Below are positions 47,161 to 58,204 of a stretch of 64,000 nucleotides of DNA, one piece after another (the stretch's first letter is position 1; every line of letters starts with the position of its first letter). A program made the position numbers and the translations under genes. The stretch is from Amoebophrya sp. A120 (lineage: Eukaryota; Sar; Dinophyceae; Syndiniales; Amoebophryaceae), in contig CAJINV010000009.1 of NCBI GenBank assembly GCA_905178155.1, forward strand, positions 1,041,415 through 1,105,414, read 5' to 3'. The notes under the pieces are model-generated. The model was not told the origin of the DNA. It made no database searches and saw only the letters and a list, made by a program, of their open reading frames with translations.

Positions 47161-48047
47161 CTTTCAGACCTGTTGCACACAAAACCTCTATAGACAATAA
47201 CCAGTCGAGAAATTGAAAACTCCTCCGGAAAAACTCACAGATATCTTCTGAAGCACCGTCAAAGTATCTCGTCGTGATGCCACCTAGGTTCTCATTTTGC
47301 TTACCTGATAACAAAGTCCCCAAGATCATTCTGGACAACCAAAAATGATTCTCCTTCTCCTAGGAGGAAAACCGCTTGACAAATCTCAAGCGTGCAATGA
47401 ATCGGGATCTTGCGCTGCCAGATGCAGATCGAAAAAAACGGCGATAAAGATCTTGCGCCGAGCCTCGCCTTTGCTTGATCGTGAACTCGGTCGAAACCTG
47501 ATAGACGTCGGAGCGCCGAAGAGAGAGGCATACACCTATCCATAAGCATAACCAACCACCTCCACCAACGTGACTACACAACATCTCATAAGTGACTCTT
47601 ACCAAGACAAAACGTTTGCAACACATACCCAGAATCGATCTTCACACTGGTTGTATCTGACACACACAGCAGATCTTGGCTCGTGCGGGATCTTCCTCGA
47701 GTCAGTGGCCGAAAAGCACAAGAACGATCGTCTGCTTGGAGTTCGACTGGAACTGCACTGCTAGTTTCCGAATGCAGAGAGAAACGATACGTCAACAAAC
47801 ACAAGCTAGTAAGTCTGAATCGATAGAACATATACAAAGATCTGAATCTTCCACTCTGTCAGCAAAGTCGCGTGTTCTTGTTTCACCTATTTGCGACTTC
47901 TTGTTTCATCTATTTGCTTCACACAGTCGTGCTTCTCTGTATGTCAGATGAAAAAATAAAAACAAGAGCAGATGCGCGAAACCGCTCTGGCTACAAAATC
48001 GCAAGCAGTCCTCGAAGGGATTCCGTCCTTGTATCGCTAGTTTTGTT
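47161..48047. other. Intergenic region with a short 23-bp tandem repeat
   Basis: Two near-identical copies of CTTGTTTCACCTATTTGC (second copy with CATC) lie at about 47877-47918, 23 bp apart. No gene is seen. This region separates XRN1 from the next gene start. Confidence 0.5.
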
Positions 48048-51000
48048 TCATTTTTTTCTCCTTCCGCCCTTTTTCCCTTTTCCTTTCTTCCCGTTCTTGC
48101 TGTGTTTGCTTCCACCCGCATTCCCGTTTCCATGCTGACTGTCGGCGCAAGCAACAGCATCAGCAGCACCGGGGTGCAGGCCACCGTCGGAGCTGGTGGC
48201 AGGTGAGGACTCGAGCGTCGGTGTCGTCGTCGCCGGTGATGTTACCGCACCGCTCTGCCACTCCACCGGCGTTTCAAAGTCGAAATAGTTGACGGCGAAG
48301 AGCTCGTCGCCGTTAACCAGCAAGCCGCGGTTACTTGAACACCTGCCGGACAGGGCGTTTCCGGCAGAGGACGGCTTCTCCAGCAAAATTTCTACCTTGT
48401 CGATTTTCGTTTTATTTCCCGACGATTTTGTCTCGTTTTCCTTGTTACCCGACAGCTGTGTCAAGGCGTCGTAGTGGCTGTAGTAAATGCCGATCACGAA
48501 GGCTGCGGTCCCGTTCGGCAGCACGGGTGTTCTGTGGTTCATGTAGATCACCCGTTGGCCAAGAAAGAAGGAGGAGGCTTTGCGGCTCTGTTCGGGGCCT
48601 GGGTCTGTCACCGAATCTGCGGCTATATTCCTTCTAGACGGTAGCATTGGCGCGAGAAGCCCTATTATGCTTCCAGTAGGAAGAACTTTTTCGAGCGGAA
48701 GGTCAATGAAACTGGCGACGCATTCTTGCGAAGAGGTCGGAGAGGCTGCTGCTGAGGAGGTCGATGAGAAGCGTTTGTTCATCGCTCCTAACGCGCTTTT
48801 CATGACCTGCTCCACCATCTTCATCGTCTTGCTTGCCGCTGCATCTTGCTCTACGATCGTCCCTCCCACGACTTCCGGTGGGTCCACAATCTGCTTTGCG
48901 AAGCATTCTGCAAGCTGCTGGTGAGTTTGGGAGATAGCAGATTCTGACTCAGGTGCCACTGGAGAACCGTCGATGAAATTACTAGCAAAACTCCTGTCAA
49001 TCAACTGCTCCAACACCCGCACCACTTGCAAGGGAATCAGCTCGTGCCACGGCCCGACGAAGGGGAGCTTCATGTGCGGCTGCTCGTGCTGAATGAAATG
49101 CAACAGCTGCACCATTCGGTACTCGATGTGGTCCTTGGAAATGCTGTTCTTGTTACCCGAGGCTCCTCCATTTTTGCCGCCGTTCTTCCTGTTGTTTTTT
49201 CCACCCCCTTGCTGTTCCGCGGACAGTGCGTTGAAGGCTTGCGCCTGCAATTCCTCCTTCATCAATCTGGCGAGGTGCGGGCCGGAAAACAAATCCTTCA
49301 CGTTCACCGCGGTTCCCTTCAGCGCGCCCGGCCACAACGACCGGTCGTGCGTGTAGCTGGACATGTAGCCCTGCTCCACCGCGTCGTCCAGATAGGCCCA
49401 GATTTCCGGAAACTTCTGCTTGTGTCTACGCAGCAACTGCGCCACGACCGCCGCGTTGTAACGAATCTCCTTCAGAAGAGAATACTGGAGCGAAGACCAA
49501 GCATTTGTTCTGCTGCTCGACGATGGTGCAGCACCATTTTCTCCTTCGTTACAACTCGTATTGATGTTCCCGCCAGCAGCGGCTGCAGCTCCTGCGCCAC
49601 TTTGGTGCACCAACTTGGAAAACTTTTTCCGCGGCAGCGGACTGTGTAATTTTACTAAGCCCGGGATGAACTGCACAAAGGGATCCTTCCCAGAATCAAC
49701 CTCGCGACTCTTTGGAAACCAGAGCAGGTTGAGACCTACGTTCTCGACCTGGTCGTAGTTGATTTTCACGTGGAAATCCTGCAGAATGAGCAAGCAGCTG
49801 TCCACGTAAAACTCCTTGCCCAAATGCTGCTTCACCAAATCGATCGCCGACACCCAGTGCGGACAGGGAAAGTTCTGGGCCGTGGCGTAAATCAACTCCT
49901 GTACGCGGGATTCCAGAAACATGAGGTTCGCTGCTGTGCGTGTTCTTCGTAATACGGGTGTAGAAGTTGCGCCGGTACTAGTATTCGCCGTTTCTTTTGT
50001 ACTAGTGTCGAGGACTTCTGCAGGAAAACGAATGACATTTCCGTGTGCGAAGCCCGTCGAGCCATATGGTGGTAGTGGAAGTGGTTGCCTTTCACTTCCT
50101 CCATCTTGCGATGATATTGCCGCAAAAACGGGATTACTTGCTCTCGTTGCGGGAGGTCCGCGGAAGACATAAACGACCGGTGCGCCAGGACGCGTCTCCA
50201 GCAGCGGCCGGATTGGGGCTTTCATCAGCGAGGCCTCGTTTGTCGCAGTATGAAGTATCTTTGCGAATGAGTCGGTCTTCTGTCCTGCAACCTCCAGCAA
50301 GTGCAGAACGACCTGCTTGAAGCCGGCTGCACAAAGCTGCCCGCCTCCCGGTTCTTGAAGCTGCTTTTCACCGGCTGTCATTCGTAAAGAATCCACGATC
50401 ACATTGGCGCGCAGTCCGGAAAATTCTTGGTCTAAGGCTAGAATTTGTGTCTCCAGCTTCTTGAAATCGTCTGTCCTTTCCTCTTTCGTAGTGCTACACA
50501 TTGAATTCTTGCTCCCCGAATGGTTCACAGCTAAATTCGTTTTCATCCGGAGCCGACTGAGGTGTTCGGGCGGCACGGCGAACACGGTTGCGTACAACCG
50601 GACGCGTTTGTCCCCGAACGTGGGCTCCAGTGACCCGTCGGGCTCAAGGTAGCGCACGTAGCAGAACTTCAGCTTCTTATACCAGCTCTTTGAACTGGAC
50701 AACGCGACGCCGTGGCCCTGCAGGTACCGACCGACGTACTCGACTTCCTTGCGGAACAGGTTCTGCAGCGCTTGCTTCTCCTTGTTCGGCTTCTTTCTCG
50801 AGGGCTTGGAGGCGTCGACTTGTGATGATTCTTGCAGCTGTTGTGCATCATGAAGCTCAACGTCGCCCACAGCAAGGCCTTGCTCATCACTCCCGTTCCG
50901 ACCTTCCTTTTTCACTTCCGCCTTGTTGACTTCCGCTACGGTGGCTGCGTGGTCCGCGGGAAGATTGTCTGTAACGAAGTCTGCGTACTCGAAAACTTCG

Positions 51001-54000
51001 CACACCACACCCAAGCGCAAGTACGGGTAGTCCACATAGCACACTTTGTTCAGCAGGTTGCGCGAGTCCACCGCGGTCTGGTCGGAGGCGAGGTTATTTG
51101 GTGCCTTATTCGAAGCATCTTTCCCAGTGGCGGCGAGCACATCATTCGGCAGCCCGGCTCTGTCGGTGATGGGAGTGTTGTTATTTTTGTCCTTGTACAG
51201 GTTTTCGAGAATCAAATAGACCCCTGGATTGAACGCGGCGGAGTCGAAACAGTGAATGCCATGGTCCAACCACCACTGGTGGATCACCGCGTGGTGCACC
51301 GACGGCCACGGGTGCGGGGAACGCGCAAGCAAGGAGGCGCTCGCGCTGCCGCCAATGTCTCCTGTTGTCCCATACGCGTCAAGGAGGTCATCTCCCCGTG
51401 CTAGCGCAAGCTGTTTTCCCGGGTGCTCGCACGCGAAGCGACAAATTTTCCTTCCCGGTTCCGGTAACGAGACGTCTTCGAGTAGGTGTACCGGATTGCA
51501 GATTTGCAACTTCGATCTTGGTGCCGATTCCTCCAAATCATGTTCTTTTGCGTGTCCATTTCCATTTGCCGCAGAAGTGGGGCTAGCGGGTGCGTCGGAA
51601 CACAGCTCCATCACACGAGTTCTTACTAGGTCTATACACGCGGAAACCTCTGTGCTGCCTTTCCCGCAACCGCTTTCTCCCACCAGATCCACAAACTTTC
51701 GCAGTAGAGTCAGCACTGCAGCTCGACAAGGCTTGGATGAACTGGTGGTGGAGCCGACGGCATCAGTCATTTCCGCTGCAGCTGCAGGTTGACCTATTGC
51801 CTCTGATGTTTTCATCGCGCTCACCAACGCGGACTGCGTGACTGCACCGTCGTTCAGCTTGACGAAGCCCATTTCCGCTGCGCCTTCCCTGTTGAAGAAC
51901 GCGAACGCCGTGCCCTTGCGCTCATTTCTATGACGTTCCTCCTTGGTGAGTTTGTTCAGCCGTGGGTCGTCCGAAAACATGACTTTTTTGCAGACTTCGT
52001 CGAGTTTTTCGGGGTCAATCAGCGGTACCATGGTGATGCCGCCCCACGCCACCTTCACGCCGTCCATGTCGATTGCGAAGTGCGTGGGGTAGAACTCGTA
52101 CAGAGGCGAGACGCTTTTGTCGTCGCACATCAAATACTGCAGTCCGGGCGGCACGAGCTGCTTGGACGCCGCGGGCAGGACGGACAACAACTGCGTGAAG
52201 GGGGACACCGGTCCCTGCTTCGCCAGCTCCTCTGCGCTGCGGGTCTCGGGGAAATACAGGTGCTCGCAAAGGAAATCCTTATCCTGAAACCGCAAGCGCT
52301 GCCCGGCGTGGAGGTGGTCGATGCAACCGGGTTTACGGTTTGCGCTGCCGTCTGTAGTCACCACATCCTGATTGAAGAATTGCCCCAGAGGCCATTTGAG
52401 GTGTTGCTTGATCAGTTGTTCGCACTTCGCTGACTTTTCCTTCGTTGCTGCGTCATCTGCTTCGCTCGCGGTCGCCAGAACATCCGCATACCGCAAATTC
52501 CCACACAAGGGTAGCAAATTCGTGGACCTGAGCAGCAGATACCGATACATGTCCACCAGTAAAGGGCTGTGATACTCCGGGTAGAAGTAGCGCCAGCCGC
52601 AGTTGCTGTCCGGGCCGCGGAAATAGTAGTACATGACCCACTGCAGGCCCTCGAAGTACACCTCGCAAATCTCCCATATGCGCTGGCTGTTTGCGGATGC
52701 ACGTGCGGTACTGCCGTCGGCGTTGGTGATGGAGGTTTCGTCCTCGAACTCGTCCTCATCCCCCATGCCAAGCGCCCCCATGGCACCAGCCAGGTCAGCC
52801 AGGTCATCGTGTTTCGCTTCTGCATTTGGAACATTCTCATCCTCATCGTCGTCATCCCCAAGAAGCCCACCAAACGCTGCTGCGGTGGCGAAGAAGTCGT
52901 TTCCTGTGTCCGGCACTAAACTGTGGCTTTGCTCGGTCACAGTCGGCGTCAGGTCGCTTTCCACGCCAGTAGTGTTATTTGTCTTGCCTGCCGACCCAGT
53001 GCCCAGCAGGTTGACAGCAGCTCCCGCGGCAGATCCTCGTTGGTCTGCTTTATTACCTCCGACAACCGCGCCGGCTGTTGCTGCGCCGGTAATCACTGAG
53101 CTGCTATCCGCCCCCAACACTGCGTTTCGTAGCACATCTCTGTAAGACCCCCCCGCTGTCACATCGTCGAATTCAAAAGTTTCCAAGAAGTTACTCGCAC
53201 TGCTGACCTGCTTGTACAGCTTTGCCTTCCACTTACTAGCTTCCAAATGCTTTTCCTCGTAGAAGTTCTTCAGAAAATACTCGCACTCGATTTTCTTGCC
53301 GAACTTCATCCAGTACCACTTCTGCCTTATCGCGGACAGGTCGTCGCACCTCATGCGATTCACGGCCGGCATCTGCGGTGGGGGCTTGTTGGGTATGTCA
53401 GTCGGTCCGCAGATTGCCTGCATGCCGAGGTCGAAAGTGCCGCCTTTCTTCAACACGGTGTCGTTCATCACTTGGATTTCCAGGGGCGTGCAAATGTTCA
53501 AAAACTTCGTCAAATTTGGCCAGTGGATCTTGCCCGCCTGATACGTCAGGTAAAACTCGTCCTTCAAATGTGGTGGAACTTGTAATGCTTGTGAAGAAGA
53601 TGAAGATGCAGCTGCATTTGCAGCGGCCAGTTGTTCCTTCTGATCCTCGTCCTTCGTCGAGATGTCCTCATCCGTCGGCAAGTAGACCATCAGGTACACT
53701 TTGTAGGCGGCGAACATCTTTCCAAATTCCTTCACGTCCAGAAACGGCAGGTGCGGAAGGAAATCGTTCCCCAGCAGCGCCCAAATCAAAATCAAGTCGT
53801 CGATCACGCGGTTCAGGTCGAAGTACTTTTTGCAATCGTCGAGTTTGAATTCCAGCTCTAGGTATTCCCTGAGAAGTTGTAAATGCAGCAGCTGAAACGT
53901 GGGCTCTGCCAGCATGGATCTTTTCAAGTGCGGCTTCGTCTCTGTCCGGCTGAAGTTCACCTCCTCGCGGAGCAGGGAGAAGTGCGGCTCGTGGGACACT

Positions 54001-54805
54001 AGGCTAAGCATGATCAAGTCGGCGTCGAGGCCGTAGAAGCAGTGCCGGGTGTGCGGATTGAAATTTTTGCTCAAGGCCAGCTTCGCCTTCCGGATGTAGT
54101 CGATCATCTTGTGCTCGCCCTCCCCGGGCTCGTCCGCGCCCGAAAAAATGATCAAGGGGATCGACTCCCACAGGGGATCGGTCGCTTTTTGCCGCTGGAT
54201 ATTCGCCCTGAGAGTGTTGTTCAGTTTCTCCATGAAGGGCGTGCCCGGAGTGATGGCGTTGCGGTCGAAGCGAAATTTGTTTTTCTTAGCCGTATCGATC
54301 GGGTTTGCCGCCATCTGATTCAATCGTTCCATCTCCTCCTCGCGCTTCAGTGCGGCTTCCTTCGCGACACGGCTGTCGTTGGCGGAGCGAAACCGCCGGG
54401 ACCGCTGCTGGTTCATCTTCGCGCGGGGGGCAACACCGTCGAGAGCCATGTACCTGGGGTCGAGGAGAGAAACACAAATTTAAGGACAAAGGCAGAACCA
54501 GAAAACTTCAGAAGGACTTGTATTTATAGCATTTTCATTTGCGATGTTGGAAAAAATGCAACAGGAGAAGAAAACTTGCAATACAGGAGCTCTTTCGGCT
54601 GGATGATCGCAACCAGGTAGCGGATGTACTCCCAGGCCCGTTCTATCATGTCTTCTTCGGACACGGCTTCGCCAATGGTGTTGTGCACGATGCCGTTCAT
54701 ATCCAGGTAAAAGTTGTCGAACTCGGGAATCATGCTCTTCTGTACCTTCTCGTTGATGAGCGGGTACCGCTCGGAGAGCTTTCGAAAAAACCGTGGAACG
54801 CCCAT
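48048..54805 (-). CDS. XRN1: XRN1 5'-3' exoribonuclease (2 exons)
   Basis: Exons are 54805-54585 and 54453-48048. The 131-nt intron is GT-AG (CT|GTATTG, CCCAG|G), phase 2, and rejoins KELLYMALDGVAPRAKMNQQ, a hallmark of the family. The product has 2208 residues. It begins MGVPRFFRKLSERYP. Acidic catalytic motifs are present: YLDMNG near 34-38, GEGEHKM near 185, GLDADLIML near 214 and GNDFLPHLP near 300. The rest of the nuclease core follows (YYFRGPDSNCGWRYFYPEYHSP). A long acidic, Ala/Gly/Thr-rich insert splits the core near 450-600. An SH3-like segment (PNGTAAFVIGIY) lies near the C-terminus, and the tail is Lys/Arg/Gly-rich. The enzyme degrades decapped, 5'-monophosphate mRNA in the cytoplasm. 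Human XRN1 is about 1700 residues, so this one is enlarged by low-complexity inserts. Confidence 0.95.
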
Positions 54806-55449
54806 TTTGCCACCCTTTCTAATTCAATTTGAGTAAATAACTTTCTACCGTACAAAAAATGAAATTGAGAAAGGCGAGAGCTACTGCCCGTCGAAGATAC
54901 ACTTGCCTGGGTGCTTGTCTATCCTCGATCACATGAGCACGACACTATCTCGGAACTACTAGATATTCAGGCTGTTTTTCTTTAATTTGATGCTCGCTGT
55001 AAATATCAAAAAAAATAGTACGCAACATCGCCACACCGATATCGCAAAAATATCAAGTGGTTCCCTGATTGAATACAGGCGAAGGACCAAAAAGGGAGAA
55101 GCCGTCGCTATATGATTTCGCATTCTTCACAGATCGCAAGCAGTCGGCAGGACGCAACTCCTTAGAAAACAAACGTTTTTCGACAAAATAAAAGTGATCT
55201 TTTCTGGGGCGCTTGGCCATGCTTGACGATCGATTTTGAACATTAGTTACGGAAGATTAAGTAGAAGAAGACGACGAAACACAAACCAACGCACGATGTT
55301 GGGCACCGAGGCGCAGAAGGATTGAGCCTTCGCTTCATCATCTTCTGACTTCGTTTCATGACGAATGTTGCGTGGCGGTGGGGGCATCAAAAGCTGCACC
55401 AAGACGAACGCATTCCTACCTACACGTCAACTGCAAGGTCTCAATCAGA
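54806..55449. other. Intergenic region, nothing recognised
   Basis: AT-rich sequence upstream of XRN1 that would contain its promoter. No supported motif is seen. Confidence 0.4.
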
Positions 55450-56706
55450 CTACACGAGATCATCAATTGTTAGCCGTACGGCAAGGTTTTGTTCGCCGAC
55501 TGGTGGATCCTCATTCTGTCCTTCTAAGTCGACCGCATCGTCGCTCTCGCTGTCTTCCTCCTCCATATCGTCATCGTCGTCTTCCAATTCGTCTTCATCC
55601 GATTCGGGCGCTTCCTGGAAAAACAAGGTAATGCAGCCGGACGCGCCTCCGAATTCGCCACATGTAATGCGCTCTTCGTCATCCTCCTGTTCGTCGCATT
55701 CAACACTTTCGTCCAGCTCGCCCTCGGCCTCAAACTTCTGCAACAGATGCATATCCGCCGGGTCTTGTGGCAGCAACCGGAAGCTAACATGTTTTCCGTA
55801 AATAGTCCTCAAAATCTTCTGCGCCTGCGCTACAGTCGTGGACGCCGCAAAGGTAATGGGCTGCGGCCCCCACATAGTTTCCACACCGTGGCTCTCGCCC
55901 GTCATGTCAGTGACCGCCACTCGCCCTGTGAACCGCGTGTGGGCGGTCTCGCTTCTGTTTTCTGAACCATCCTGTTCCTGATCCTGATTCACGTCGCTAT
56001 CAAGCTCCACGCTCCCGACCGAACGCATCTCAACATCCACCTGTTCACTCTGAGAAAAACCAGTGCGGCGATGCGTTCCAGCTTCCGTTCGCGCCTGGGA
56101 GCCCGTCGGTATTTCAGGACTCGGCCCCAGAACTGCACGTGATGCCTCCATCGGCTCCGCGGATTTAGTTTGTTCAGCTGAGTCCTTTTTCGCTTTCCTC
56201 TTCGCCTTTGCTTCGCTCTTTAACTTGGACTGCTCTTGCTCTGCAGCGACCGCTGCGTCAACGATGTGCTCTGCGTGTGTACGATTCTGCTTATGAAAAT
56301 TTTGCACTTGTGCCGGCGAGATTTTGTCGCTCATCTCGATTGCCCTCAAATATTCTGTTAGTTGTTCTCCAGACAGTTCCCGCTTGCTGTTGCTGACGGC
56401 GACGAGTAGAATGAAGCCAAAAGAACCAGAACTTCCAACCGGCTTTGGAGTGACACCGAACCCATGCACGATCCAGCCCAGGTCGAGCGGAAAGAAGAAA
56501 TCTGTGAGATACTGCCGCACGCTCGCCATCTTGTCCGTTACGCAACACTGGATGTTTCGTTCGTAGTTGGCAGTGCTCGTGCGCAGTACGGGTCGCAACT
56601 TCCGAATGTCACCGGGCAGTGGAAACGGATCTTCGATTCCGGGCCCGAGCCACGGGAACACCATAATGTCGGCGGGGTCCTCTCTGCCAACGTGTGCTAC
56701 GGACAT
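55450..56706 (-). CDS. Protein of unknown function with acidic C-terminus, 418 residues
   Basis: A single exon from ATG at 56706 (MSVAHVGREDPAD). The first 110 residues look folded (MASVRQYLTDFFFPLDLGWI, FGFILLVAV). A basic helix (KLKSEAKAKRKAKK) follows near 165, then a disordered linker. A second compact region (GKHVSFRLLPQDPADMHLL) lies near 305. Residues about 340-400 are almost wholly Asp/Glu/Ser (DDDDDMEEEDSESDD). Such tails are common in histone-binding and nucleolar proteins, but no family is recognised. Confidence 0.68.
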   Translation of the reverse strand: MSVAHVGREDPADIMVFPWLGPGIEDPFPLPGDIRKLRPVLRTSTANYERNIQCCVTDKMASVRQYLTDFFFPLDLGWIVHGFGVTPKPVGSSGSFGFILLVAVSNSKRELSGEQLTEYLRAIEMSDKISPAQVQNFHKQNRTHAEHIVDAAVAAEQEQSKLKSEAKAKRKAKKDSAEQTKSAEPMEASRAVLGPSPEIPTGSQARTEAGTHRRTGFSQSEQVDVEMRSVGSVELDSDVNQDQEQDGSENRSETAHTRFTGRVAVTDMTGESHGVETMWGPQPITFAASTTVAQAQKILRTIYGKHVSFRLLPQDPADMHLLQKFEAEGELDESVECDEQEDDEERITCGEFGGASGCITLFFQEAPESDEDELEDDDDDMEEEDSESDDAVDLEGQNEDPPVGEQNLAVRLTIDDLV

Positions 56707-57276
56707 TTTCTAATGTTGGTTTCAATGACTCACTGGCGGGCCAAAAAACACAATCAGTGTAGGAAGGACGACAAATACACAAAAAGAACTAGAGGCCAGT
56801 GTCAAGTCATGCTCATGATCGTCATTAAGGACCCAGATGACTAAGTACGCAAGACCGGCCTGGAAACGTGTTGGCCTTCTTCTTGATGTCGAGGATTATG
56901 TATGATGGTGTGCACTCAAGAATTCGCTGCTGGCGATTAAAAGCATTTGCGAGTAGTTCGATTACAATTTCGTTGCACCAGACTGTGTCCATCGATGATG
57001 CCACTAATGTTGGCTAGTGTTTCTCCCACCACTACTGCTACCGAAAAAGAAAGACTCAACTTAAACAGCAGAGCAATATCACATCGCATCCAGAAACTCC
57101 ACAAGGAGTCAAATATCAATGTTTTTGCTTTTTTTGTTCATCGATGCTCACCTTTGGCCCTTGACATTTCATCTCGGTCAGTCTGGGTTCGTCTTCTTGC
57201 GGTACGAAACAATACATGCGTTATTCTGAGTTCTTGCATCACGATTCAATTTCAAAGGATCCAAACCGGGCCCTTT
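56707..57276. other. Intergenic region, nothing recognised
   Basis: About 0.57 kb between two minus-strand genes, with short frames only. Confidence 0.4.
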
Positions 57277-57981
57277 TCAATCCTCTTTTCGTCCTTCGTC
57301 TCCATCTTCTCTGCGGCGTTGAACCGGAACGTCAGCCTGACCCGTTTCGTCGCTCTCGCGCTCGCGCTTGAAAGACTGGCATGGCTTGTCCTGTGGGTTC
57401 GCAGCTCTTGTCTTCGATGATTCAGAAGCGGTTGGAGCTGCCGGTACGGATTGCGTGCTCACAGTTTCCGAGGTGGAATCGTGCTTCTTTTTTGAAGTGG
57501 TAAAAATGCGCGTAGGCGCTTTCCAACCACATGGATGATTGAACTCGACGTGAAAGGCCGCAGTCAAGTAGAAAAAAGCGTGGCTGCGGCAAAATTTGGC
57601 GGTCAACTCCCGGTCCTTCTTTTTGGCAAGAGCGGGGTCGTTTGCAACTTTTCCTGCATCTCCAACAAATCTGTATTCATATCGGACAAGATGAAGTCAC
57701 CAACATTTTGCTACTGTGACAAATGAAGAAGTAAGTTGCATAGTGAGATTGTAGTTGTACTATCCGAAAGAAAACAAATGCAAATGAACCGACATGAAGG
57801 TGGGTGAACTGCGTACTTACCCCTCCTTTTTCTCTCCACAAGAGGCTGGACGAGCATCAGGAGTGTCAACAATGGGTTTTTCGCTCTTGGCAGCCCCGCC
57901 TCCTTCGCATGCTGCCGCCGCGTTTCCTTTGCTTGTCACGTCTTCTTCCGGAATTGGAAACGCGAAAACGTTCGGCCTCAT
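57277..57981 (-). CDS. Small conserved-looking protein of unknown function, 184 residues (2 exons)
   Basis: Exons are 57981-57821 and 57670-57277, summing to 555 nt. The donor is strong (GG|GTAAGT), the acceptor is AATACAG|A, and both give phase 2. The start ATG at 57981 gives MRPNVFAFPIPEEDV. The compact core spans the join and exon 2: FVGDAGKVANDPALAKKKDR, then FCRSHAFFYLTAAFHVEFNH and GWKAPTRIF. The tail is rich in Ser, Arg, Glu and Asp. The aromatic core suggests a real domain, but I do not recognise it. Confidence 0.6.
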
Positions 57982-58204
57982 AGATACAGTTATGGAGCAA
58001 AAAGAGCAGTCGGCCTGTCGAACGCCTTCAACGTTTTGTGTTCCTTGAAGTTGCGTAGCTCTATCTGCGCTAGCAAATACAAATACGAATACGAATCCGA
58101 ATGGCAACGACAAACGTGCGCCAATCACGTGTTTCAGATTCAAGTCGTGGCCGGGATTTGTTTCAAACCTTGCACATATGTACCCATGCAAAACTTGCTT
58201 CGCT

